Source: Candidatus Sedimenticola sp. (ex Thyasira tokunagai)
Lineage (GTDB): Bacteria > Pseudomonadota > Gammaproteobacteria > Chromatiales > Chromatiaceae
Length of the DNA stretch: 64,000 bases
Assembly (NCBI GenBank): GCA_037318855.1
Contig: CP134874.1
Span: forward strand, 3,596,598-3,660,597
Reading direction: 5' to 3'
Made by a program: the position numbers and the translations under genes. Numbering within the stretch: the stretch's first letter is position 1; every line of letters begins with the position of its first letter. Under the pieces are notes generated by a model. The model was given only the letters and a program-made list of their open reading frames with translations, did no database searches and was not told where the DNA came from. Of this stretch, positions 53,324 through 62,727 are shown one piece after another.

Positions 53324-53356
53324 AAAAAAAACCCGGTCACAGCGACCGGGTTTTTT
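53324..53356. terminator. Bidirectional Rho-independent terminator
   Basis: AAAAAAAACCCGGTC / GACCGGGTTTTTT forms a strong stem with A and T tracts on both sides. It would stop leftward transcription from sqr, now displaced from the sqr stop by the element at 53371-53511. Confidence 0.9.
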
Positions 53357-53370
53357 CTCAAAGAGTGGTG

Positions 53371-53511
53371 TAACTATTCAACACTATGCCGTAACTGTCC
53401 AGATTGCCCCTAAAATTCGTCAGTTCAAGGCGCAAAATATGAGTTTACAACTGTAAATGATCATTTTGTAACACAGAAATGGCGGATTTTAGGGGTGAGC
53501 TGAATAGTTAC
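53371..53511. mobile_element. 141-bp MITE-like foldback element after sqr
   Basis: Ends TAACTATTCA and TGAATAGTTAC are inverted; inner pairs are CCCCTAAAATTCG / CGGATTTTAGGGG and CAAAATATGAGTTTAC / GTAAATGATCATTTTG. A 9-bp direct repeat AGAGTGGTG flanks it (53362-53370 and 53512-53520), as expected of a target duplication. Noncoding. Confidence 0.8.
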
Positions 53512-53521
53512 AGAGTGGTGA

Positions 53522-55165
<1,644 letters not shown>

Positions 55166-55169
55166 TTAG

Positions 55170-56740
55170 CCCGCATGTTTCACCCAGCATTCGATTCGAT
55201 GCTTTTTAACCCATACTAAGCAAGTCAGAAGCAAGATAGGAATGTATATCTTATCGAAGGTGGTTTTCTGACAATCAAAGCACACCTCCCCCTTACCCCC
55301 ATTGTTTATCATCGTGCCGGGGCGGCACTCCTTGAGAACTATCCGGGTCGCAGACGAGCAACCACCAAGGCGAAGAGATCCTGATAAGGGTAAGCGCTGG
55401 AGAGCAGGAAGCGGATACGGCGCGTATTGCGCAGCATAACTGCACCGATCTTTAACAACTTGATCCGAAGCGTGCCTACTTGGCCTCTCGCCAGTTCTGT
55501 GCCCTTGAGCGCCAACCGGCGGATACTCTCCATCAGCACATAAGCCAGGCTGGAGAGGAGTAACCGGAACTGATTCGCCCACCAATAGTGGGCACTGGTA
55601 CGATCTGCAAAGAGCCCCATCTGCTGCTCTTTAATCCGGTTCTCCATCTCGCCACGGGCACAGTAGAGATCATCGTAGAGTGCCTGCTTGTCACCTTCCA
55701 GATTGGTGACGATGAAACGTGGATTGCGCCCCTTGTCTGTGACCTCCAGCTTAGCAATGACCTGGCGAGTATGTTTCCAACTCTTGGCGGCATAGTGCAA
55801 CCGGAAGAACTCCCGCTGTTTCTCGCCAGTCAGTTCGACAAGTTGTTCAACAATCTGCATACCCGGTTCAATCATCTGCTCCAGCCGCTTATTGCGGGCA
55901 ATACCAATGATGTACTTCACACCACGGCGTTCACACCAGTCCAGCATTCTATGGCGACAGAACCCGGAGTCTCCTCGGAAGATGATCTGAACATCGGGCC
56001 ATTCCTGGCGCAGCCGTTTCGTCAGTAACGCCAGAATCGCCCATGTATGTTTCGCCCCGTCAACATTGCTGGGCCTCAGGTAGCTGATGAGCAATTGATC
56101 ACCACAAAAGACATAGAGGGGAAGAAAACAGTAGTGGTCATAATAGCCATGGAAAAAGCGTCCCTCCTGCATACCATGAACTTGATCATCGGTGGCATCA
56201 AAGTCCAGGATCAACTCATCGGGAGGAGAGTCAAAAGAAGCGATGAATTGGTCGATCAACACCCTATGGATATCGACTGCCGCCTTTCTTCCAGTACGGC
56301 CCTCAAGCCGACAGAGGGTAGACTGACTACCCAATTTCTGTTCCCGGTCGACAGCCGTCTGCAAAGCAGGATCATTACGCAGGGTTTTGTGATCGTTGAG
56401 GTCTTCATAGCCCAAGCCTAGACCGTAAACACGTTGTCGTAGCAGGCTCAGTTGGGAGTGAGTGATGTAATCAGGATTTCGCGGATCTGGAATGACGGCA
56501 TCAACCGCTTTCATTAAACCGAGTCGCCTGTCGATCTGTCTCAGTAGAAGCACACCCCCATCTGAAGTAATGTCGCCGCCGCTAAATTCGGCCTGTACCT
56601 TGCGGCGTTTAAGGACTGGAAATTCCAGAACAGTTTGGTTACAGTTTGTCACAGGCAGAATCCTTTTCGATTACAGTGTAAGTAACTGAATTATATCGAA
56701 TATACGAGGATTCTGCCTTTTATTTTGTGAAATATTGGGG
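55170..56740 (-). mobile_element. IS1380-family insertion sequence, copy 1 (1571 bp)
   Basis: Left end CCCGCATGTTTCAC, right end (reversed) CCCCAATATTTCAC: an imperfect terminal repeat. A 4-bp target duplication TTAG lies at 55166-55169 and 56741-56744. The transposase is intact. Copy 2 at 59981-61552 is nearly identical. Confidence 0.93.
55339..56652 (-). CDS. IS1380-family transposase, intact
   Basis: 437 aa. IS1380 DDE transposase: FSGGDITSDGGVLLLRQID near the start, YGLGLGYEDLNDHKTLRNDP, the catalytic Asp in LILDFDATDDQVHG, IIFRGDSGFCRHRML, and YCARGEMENRIKEQQMGLFADRTSAHYW carrying the Glu region. Full length and uninterrupted, so it could also act on copy 2. Confidence 0.95.
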   Translation of the reverse strand: MTNCNQTVLEFPVLKRRKVQAEFSGGDITSDGGVLLLRQIDRRLGLMKAVDAVIPDPRNPDYITHSQLSLLRQRVYGLGLGYEDLNDHKTLRNDPALQTAVDREQKLGSQSTLCRLEGRTGRKAAVDIHRVLIDQFIASFDSPPDELILDFDATDDQVHGMQEGRFFHGYYDHYCFLPLYVFCGDQLLISYLRPSNVDGAKHTWAILALLTKRLRQEWPDVQIIFRGDSGFCRHRMLDWCERRGVKYIIGIARNKRLEQMIEPGMQIVEQLVELTGEKQREFFRLHYAAKSWKHTRQVIAKLEVTDKGRNPRFIVTNLEGDKQALYDDLYCARGEMENRIKEQQMGLFADRTSAHYWWANQFRLLLSSLAYVLMESIRRLALKGTELARGQVGTLRIKLLKIGAVMLRNTRRIRFLLSSAYPYQDLFALVVARLRPG

Positions 56741-56850
56741 TTAGGATGAGGGTGTATTAACTCAACAGCTTGCCTATTGCCCACCCCAGCCCTCTCCCCG
56801 TCGGTCAGAGGAAGCTAATGAACTCTGATACTTGAGTTAATCAGAGACAC

Positions 56851-57399
56851 CTATGTCTCACTCTGCTCCAGATAATCGACCAATATCTGGAAACGAACCC
56901 GGTCGGGCGCCTCAAACACCGGATCATCATGAGGCCGTATATGGGAAACCGTCCGTTCCCAATCCTTATCGGTCATCACTTCATCCAGTAGTGGAAACGC
57001 CTCCTGCTCTTCCAGCTTGAGGTGTTGCTGCTGTAGAGCGATAAACTCACGCCCCTGAGTCTCCAATTCATCCCGCAACATCACACCATCATGCAAAATA
57101 TTTTCCAGTGAGTAACGGAACTTTCTCGTCAGCTGATCAAGTGCATGATGCTGACTGCGCAGACGCTCAAACAGTTCATGTTTCTTACCCAAGCGTACTT
57201 CCGCCGCTTCAAAAATCTGATCTTCCAGGGGGTGATGCTCCTGACTTGCGTACGCCTCAAGATACTCAAGCAGCTCTATCTTGAGGTCAAAGTCCGACTC
57301 CCTGCCTGCATAGAAATGATCCAACTGCAGCGATAACAGCTGGAGAATCTTCTCCATGTTGAGATGATCACTTTTTAATTTCTCAAGCAATTTGTGCAT
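56851..57399 (-). CDS. Hemerythrin HHE-domain protein
   Basis: 182 aa from ATG 57399 (MHKLLEKLKSDHLNM). A four-helix hemerythrin-like domain with iron-ligand candidates H in LKSDHLN, H in ASQEHHPLED, H in LRSQHHALD and E/H in QQQHLKLEEQEAFPLLDE. Cytosolic HHE proteins bind O2 or store/repair iron. It is separated from sqr by the IS and stands alone. Confidence 0.88.
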   Translation of the reverse strand: MHKLLEKLKSDHLNMEKILQLLSLQLDHFYAGRESDFDLKIELLEYLEAYASQEHHPLEDQIFEAAEVRLGKKHELFERLRSQHHALDQLTRKFRYSLENILHDGVMLRDELETQGREFIALQQQHLKLEEQEAFPLLDEVMTDKDWERTVSHIRPHDDPVFEAPDRVRFQILVDYLEQSET

Positions 57400-57533
57400 A
57401 AACCCCCATTGAATCATTACCTACAAAGCATATTCTGATTACCCTTGATACTCAGTCAATGACAGAAAAAAATAAGTCATTCGCGTTCATTTCCGGCTGA
57501 ATTACAGGGGTAATCAGGAGACATACTGTGTGA

Positions 57534-59219
57534 CTAATTTTGAAACAGACGCCAGACCCAACCCTGCGCCATCACCTCACCGGTCAATATATAACCCAGG
57601 GCATGTTCGTTCTGTAGTGCCCATCCCAGCCGACTCTGCGCCGACTCACTACCACAAAACAGCAAGCGATCATCCGGCTTAAGCAAAAAATCCTCCGGCG
57701 GCAACATAGTGATAGTGCTATCACGCTTTACCAACAGAGGAATACAGTAAAGCATCTCTTCGCGATCTCTGGGATCGGATATGAGACTCCGTAGTGATAC
57801 CGGTACTCCCCGTTCAACAGATTGGCATACCGCCAGAGCCTGATCCTGGGAGATTTCCACCTCCCACACCGCCGGTACGCGAAATTCGACCAGTGCAGTG
57901 ATTCTACTGATCAATTCACAAGCCCAGCTATCGTTCTCATACATCGACAGGCTCATAAACTCATGAAGCAGCGGAGTTCCCAGCAACACACGCACCTTGT
58001 TGGCAATAATAGAGCTGGAGTGCATCACCATGTCCGCATTCACCGCCTCTATGATGGAGTGGTTATCCAATAGATTCTGCCGAGCCACAACAAACAGATC
58101 AGCGCGCAATTCCCTTGCCGTCATGATGATAGAGAGGTTGTTGGTATCATCATTCGTCCCTGCTACCAGACCCACTGCCTGGTGGATGCCCGCCTCCTCC
58201 AGCGTTGAAGCTTCAGTACCCCTGCCATGAACCACCCCGTCAGGCGCACCGGTCAGCTCGGGCTTCAGCTCCACCACTACCGGTTCAATACCCTCACCTT
58301 TCAGACGATGGTAGATCGCTTTACCAAAGCGTCCGTAGCCGCAAATTATCCAGTGCCCCTCCTGGGGAGGATAAACCGGCTCATGCAACTCCTCATGCTC
58401 CATACCCGAAAGCCACTCATGGAGTAGATAGAGCCCCGGCATCTGCAGTGCAACCGCCAGATGGTTGGCAAAGGTTTCGAAGGGATCGATGATGAAGTCG
58501 GTACCAAAAGAGGCCATGTTATTCTCAACATCTTGAGACTCAGCCCGACAAATCACCTTGATATCCGGGTGCAGCAACTTACTGGTAATTGCCACCTTGA
58601 GGTTAACCTCATTTACATTGGTAAGCGCCACGACCCCCTCACACAGAGGATGCTCCAGCCCCGCTTCAAGCAGGTGTATCGGGAGAGAGGCGTCGCCGTG
58701 AAGTGCCGGCACATATTGACGCAGATTCTCCAACTGCAGCAGATTTACCCGCTCCTGTTTGATGTCAATCACCACCACATGTTGATCACGGTTGGTGAGC
58801 GCACGCACAAGCTCACTCCCTGTCTCGCCATAGCCACAGACCAGATAGAAGGGCTCCGGCAGATGTCGGATGCGACGGGCAAACAGGTTCTCACGTACCG
58901 CCTGCTGGAAGGTCTTATCCTGCACCAGGGCGAGCAGCGTACCGATGGCGTAGATCCAGGATATAACCGCACCATAGAGAGAGAAGGTGACCCACATTCG
59001 CTGTCCACCGGTGAATGGGTAAGGGATCTCACCAAAACCGATGGTGGTAGACATAAAACTGACAAAATAGAAGGCGTGAAAAAAATCCATGTGCCATGGA
59101 TTGCCGGCATCATCCTGGCCGGGTATCAGCACTAATCCCAGCACAGCAAGAGCATAGACCAGAATCAGGGTCAGCAGGGGGCGGCGCATACGCCGCAGGA
59201 TGAGATAGACGATATTCAT
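57534..59219 (-). CDS. K+ channel protein with two RCK (TrkA-N) domains
   Basis: 561 aa. Two TM helices (about 13-33 and 75-95) flank a pore loop whose filter reads TTIGFGE (58-64) rather than TVGYGD. Two Rossmann RCK domains follow, with NAD-type motifs VCGYGETGSELVRAL (about 122) and ICGYGRFGKAIYHRL (about 290), then RCK-C-like regions. This architecture gates K+ by cytosolic ligands. It is immediately upstream (23 nt) relative to the DUF6394 gene's 3' end on the same strand, likely one operon. Confidence 0.9.
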   Translation of the reverse strand: MNIVYLILRRMRRPLLTLILVYALAVLGLVLIPGQDDAGNPWHMDFFHAFYFVSFMSTTIGFGEIPYPFTGGQRMWVTFSLYGAVISWIYAIGTLLALVQDKTFQQAVRENLFARRIRHLPEPFYLVCGYGETGSELVRALTNRDQHVVVIDIKQERVNLLQLENLRQYVPALHGDASLPIHLLEAGLEHPLCEGVVALTNVNEVNLKVAITSKLLHPDIKVICRAESQDVENNMASFGTDFIIDPFETFANHLAVALQMPGLYLLHEWLSGMEHEELHEPVYPPQEGHWIICGYGRFGKAIYHRLKGEGIEPVVVELKPELTGAPDGVVHGRGTEASTLEEAGIHQAVGLVAGTNDDTNNLSIIMTARELRADLFVVARQNLLDNHSIIEAVNADMVMHSSSIIANKVRVLLGTPLLHEFMSLSMYENDSWACELISRITALVEFRVPAVWEVEISQDQALAVCQSVERGVPVSLRSLISDPRDREEMLYCIPLLVKRDSTITMLPPEDFLLKPDDRLLFCGSESAQSRLGWALQNEHALGYILTGEVMAQGWVWRLFQN

Positions 59220-59242
59220 CGCTTAACCGGTGGTGATTATGC

Positions 59243-59626
59243 TCAGCGTCGCAGCATCACGGTTTCGATCACCAGCAGTATCACCGACACCACATTGGCT
59301 AACATGGCCCCACCCGAGAGAGAGACGATACTGGCCATCACCACTGGCGTCATACCCGTGTTTGACACATGCTCCGCCGCCCCCCATACCACCGCAGCCG
59401 CCAGCAGCTGCAGCACTGCCACCAGACTGGTAGCCAGAAGCACCGCCCCCATCTGGGTGCGATCACCAAACTTAAGAATGGTCGCCACCAGATTGATCAC
59501 CACCACGGCAAACAGCTCATAAACGTGATGATGGGCCGGATTGTCTATCTCGCCGACGAAAAAACCAAAGTTGAGGGTTAACGCGAGCACGATGAAAAAG
59601 CCGAAGACAACCTTTTCGGGGTTCAT
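59243..59626 (-). CDS. DUF6394 family membrane protein
   Basis: 127 aa, four predicted TM helices. It has the family-like beginning NPEKVVFGFFIVLALTLNFG, then PAHHHVYELFAVVVINLVAT and IVSLSGGAMLANVVSV. Function unknown. It precedes the K+ channel gene by 23 nt on the same strand, so the two are probably co-expressed. Confidence 0.8.
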   Translation of the reverse strand: MNPEKVVFGFFIVLALTLNFGFFVGEIDNPAHHHVYELFAVVVINLVATILKFGDRTQMGAVLLATSLVAVLQLLAAAVVWGAAEHVSNTGMTPVVMASIVSLSGGAMLANVVSVILLVIETVMLRR

Positions 59627-59976
59627 GGGTGACTCCTTGAGTTGATTGAATACCCCCGGCCGTTACTTTTTCATTATTGAAGGCCGGGAAAAACACCTGT
59701 TCTCACCATAATACGTCTAAATCGAAAATATGCCAGAGTGGAAGAGCACCTCACCTTATCCTGTCCAAATCTAGTGCACAGCGTCCATACCATAGTGCAC
59801 AGCGTCCATACCATGAAGTTGCCAGTACCCTTTCCTTTGACCTCCCATCTCGCTTAAGTACCATCCGGTACGGCCACCCTTTAACATTACAAGAAGAAAA
59901 CAACTGGATTGTAAATTTTTCAGCAGGTTACCTGCTCCTGCGTGACTTTTGTTCCCTTTCTGGATATATTCCCACT
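59627..59976. other. Noncoding region with a 21-bp tandem duplication
   Basis: No supported gene. TAGTGCACAGCGTCCATACC+A occurs twice in direct tandem (59772-59792 and 59793-59813). The rest is unremarkable up to the IS1380-family insertion. Confidence 0.6.
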
Positions 59977-59980
59977 TTAA

Positions 59981-61552
59981 CCCGCATGTTTCACCCAGCA
60001 TTCGATTCGATGCTTTTTAACCCATACTAAGCAAGTCAGAAGCAAGATAGGAATGTATATCTTATCGAAGGTGGTTTTCTGACAATCAAAGCACACCTCC
60101 CCCTTACCCCCATTGTTTATCATCGTGCCGGGGCGGCACTCCTTGAGAACTATCCGGGTCGCAGACGAGCAACCACCAAGGCGAAGAGATCCTGATAAGG
60201 GTAAGCGCTGGAGAGCAGGAAGCGGATACGGCGCGTATTGCGCAGCATAACTGCACCGATCTTTAACAACTTGATCCGAAGCGTGCCTACTTGGCCTCTC
60301 GCCAGTTCTGTGCCCTTGAGCGCCAACCGGCGGATACTCTCCATCAGCACATAAGCCAGGCTGGAGAGGAGTAACCGGAACTGATTCGCCCACCAATAGT
60401 GGGCACTGGTACGATCTGCAAAGAGCCCCATCTGCTGCTCTTTAATCCGGTTCTCCATCTCGCCACGGGCACAGTAGAGATCATCGTAGAGTGCCTGCTT
60501 GTCACCTTCCAGATTGGTGACGATGAAACGTGGATTGCGCCCCTTGTCTGTGACCTCCAGCTTAGCAATGACCTGGCGAGTATGTTTCCAACTCTTGGCG
60601 GCATAGTGCAACCGGAAGAACTCCCGCTGTTTCTCGCCAGTCAGTTCGACAAGTTGTTCAACAATCTGCATACCCGGTTCAATCATCTGCTCCAGCCGCT
60701 TATTGCGGGCAATACCAATGATGTACTTCACACCACGGCGTTCACACCAGTCCAGCATTCTATGGCGACAGAACCCGGAGTCTCCTCGGAAGATGATCTG
60801 AACATCGGGCCATTCCTGGCGCAGCCGTTTCGTCAGTAACGCCAGAATCGCCCATGTATGTTTCGCCCCGTCAACATTGCTGGGCCTCAGGTAGCTGATG
60901 AGCAATTGATCACCACAAAAGACATAGAGGGGAAGAAAACAGTAGTGGCCATAATAGCCATGGAAAAAGCGTCCCTCCTGCATACCATGAACTTGATCAT
61001 CGGTGGCATCAAAGTCCAGGATCAACTCATCGGGAGGAGAGTCAAAAGAAGCGATGAATTGGTCGATCAACACCCTATGGATATCGACTGCCGCCTTTCT
61101 TCCAGTACGGCCCTCAAGCCGACAGAGGGTAGACTGACTACCCAATTTCTGTTCCCGGTCGACAGCCGTCTGCAAAGCAGGATCATTACGCAGGGTTTTG
61201 TGATCGTTGAGGTCTTCATAGCCCAAGCCTAGACCGTAAACACGTTGTCGTAGCAGGCTCAGTTGGGGAGTGAGTGATGTAATCAGGATTTCGCGGATCT
61301 GGAATGACGGCATCAACCGCTTTCATTAAACCGAGTCGCCTGTCGATCTGTCTCAGTAGAAGCACACCCCCATCTGAAGTAATGTCGCCGCCGCTAAATT
61401 CGGCCTGTACCTTGCGGCGTTTAAGGACTGGAAATTCCAGAACAGTTTGGTTACAGTTTGTCACAGGCAGAATCCTTTTCGATTACAGTGTAAGTAACTG
61501 AATTATATCGAATATACGAGGATTCTGCCTTTTATTTTGTGAAATATTGGGG
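59981..61552 (-). mobile_element. IS1380-family insertion sequence, copy 2 (1572 bp)
   Basis: Same ends as copy 1, with its own 4-bp target duplication TTAA (59977-59980 and 61553-61556), so it is an independent insertion rather than a segmental duplication. I could see two differences from copy 1: one substitution near 60949 and one inserted G near 61265. Confidence 0.93.
60150..61464 (-). pseudogene. IS1380-family transposase, frameshifted
   Basis: The extra G in a short G-run near 61265 shifts the frame after about residue 66, leaving an 82-aa N-terminal frame and a separate 388-aa frame for the rest. The intact copy 1 shows the shift is a mutation here (or a sequencing error), not a family-wide programmed frameshift. 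The substitution changes HGYYDHYCF to HGYYGHYCF. Confidence 0.9.
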
Positions 61553-61600
61553 TTAATAATCTGTTAACTGGTTCAAATTTTACGGAAAATACCTCTGGAC

Positions 61601-62407
61601 ATGAAGCGCACCACGCTATTCTTGATCTTGCTTCTGGGAGCACAAACAGCCTACTCGGCTGTATTTGACTTTGTCAGCCTGATCGAGACAGACACTAATA
61701 TTGGCACCTTTTCTGGTGAATATGCAGACGGGTCAACTGTCGGCCCTTTGACCAATCCGACAAAGCAGCTTGAAGATGCCTACAAGCAGATTACCTGGCA
61801 GGTTGACGGCATCACCCTGATGGCGAGTGCCTCGCTGGATGGCAACACCAACGGCTTGGTTGATGGTGTTGCCGGTGGAGATATTGCGGCCTACGCCTAC
61901 CTGGATAAAAAGTCCGGTGGCAAATTTGCCGGTCTGGGTGTCTGTGCAGCAGCCAGTACCAAAGGTGGCCAGGACAACCAGTGCACGGTGGGATCGGATG
62001 ATAATGCAGGCATCGTTTCTGGTAATCAAAATACACCGAATGTTGGGCTAAGAGAGTTTCTGACACTGGAATTCGACAGGGAAGTATCCGTCGACTTTGG
62101 TAACTCAACTTTCCGTGACGATGATCACTATCTTTTCACTGATTCTTCTAAAATACTTGATATGTTAATAAGTATCGATGGAGGCGCTTGGGCGGCATTT
62201 GATCCATTAGATGCCGCCGGAGTCAGGCTTGTCGGTACTCGCTTTGACCTAAGAACCGCCGAGGGTGAAGTCGATGGTTATTACATCGACTCACTTGCCG
62301 GTGTCCATGCCGTCCCCATACCTCCCTCCGCCCTCCTTTTCGGCAGTGCACTGCTGGGGTTTGCTGGTATCCGTCGTCGCAAGAAACAGCTAGGCGACCA
62401 ACCCTAA
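61601..62407 (+). CDS. PEP-CTERM-type exported protein
   Basis: 268 aa. Signal peptide (about 1-19, ending TAYSA) and a C-terminal sorting tail VPIPPSALLFGSALLGFAGI followed by RRRKK, the PEP-CTERM/VPxPxALLLF type processed by exosortase. The mature part is acidic and beta-rich (DFVSLIETDTNIGTFSGEYADG), with two cysteines (GVCAAAS, NQCTVG). Likely a surface or extracellular-matrix protein; function otherwise unknown. No exosortase gene is in the window. It starts 45 nt beyond the IS1380-family element, which may affect its promoter. Confidence 0.85.
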   Translation: MKRTTLFLILLLGAQTAYSAVFDFVSLIETDTNIGTFSGEYADGSTVGPLTNPTKQLEDAYKQITWQVDGITLMASASLDGNTNGLVDGVAGGDIAAYAYLDKKSGGKFAGLGVCAAASTKGGQDNQCTVGSDDNAGIVSGNQNTPNVGLREFLTLEFDREVSVDFGNSTFRDDDHYLFTDSSKILDMLISIDGGAWAAFDPLDAAGVRLVGTRFDLRTAEGEVDGYYIDSLAGVHAVPIPPSALLFGSALLGFAGIRRRKKQLGDQP

Positions 62408-62414
62408 TCATAAA

Positions 62415-62455
62415 AAATCAGGCACTGGAACAAGTTGCTTCCTGACGCCTGATTT
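62415..62455. terminator. Stem-loop after the PEP-CTERM gene
   Basis: AAATCAGGC (62415-62423) pairs with GCCTGATTT (62447-62455), 8 nt past the stop codon. There is only a weak U-run, so it is a possible terminator. Confidence 0.5.
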
Positions 62456-62526
62456 CAAGCTATAAACGACTCTCCAACCGACAGCCAGGCATTGTTACTT
62501 TTTGTAACAATTGTTATTCTCGGCCG

Positions 62527-62727
62527 ATGCCGGATCAAAACGACCCCAACCAACAACGAGAGAGCGCGCTGCTACTCACTCTGCTGGCCCTCTTCCTCTT
62601 CGCCTCACCACTGACTCTCTGGTGGGCGGCTGATGACAGCCCCTGGCTGCTCCCCTATCTGCTGTGGCTGCTGGTGATTGGAGTTGCGGCCTGGCTAAGT
62701 TACCGGTATCGACATCATGACCTATGA
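62527..62727 (+). CDS. Small two-helix membrane protein before an SLC5-type kinase
   Basis: 66 aa with two hydrophobic helices (about 14-33 and 40-58) and a His-rich end (RYRHHDL). Its stop overlaps the next gene by 11 nt, so it is co-translated with it. Small proteins of this kind commonly precede CbrA-type symporter-kinases; it may be a subunit. Confidence 0.72.
   Translation: MPDQNDPNQQRESALLLTLLALFLFASPLTLWWAADDSPWLLPYLLWLLVIGVAAWLSYRYRHHDL

Noticed and set aside
60150..61464. Programmed frameshift in the second IS1380-family copy
   Set aside because: Copy 1 encodes the full transposase in one frame, so the extra G is a mutation or sequencing error.
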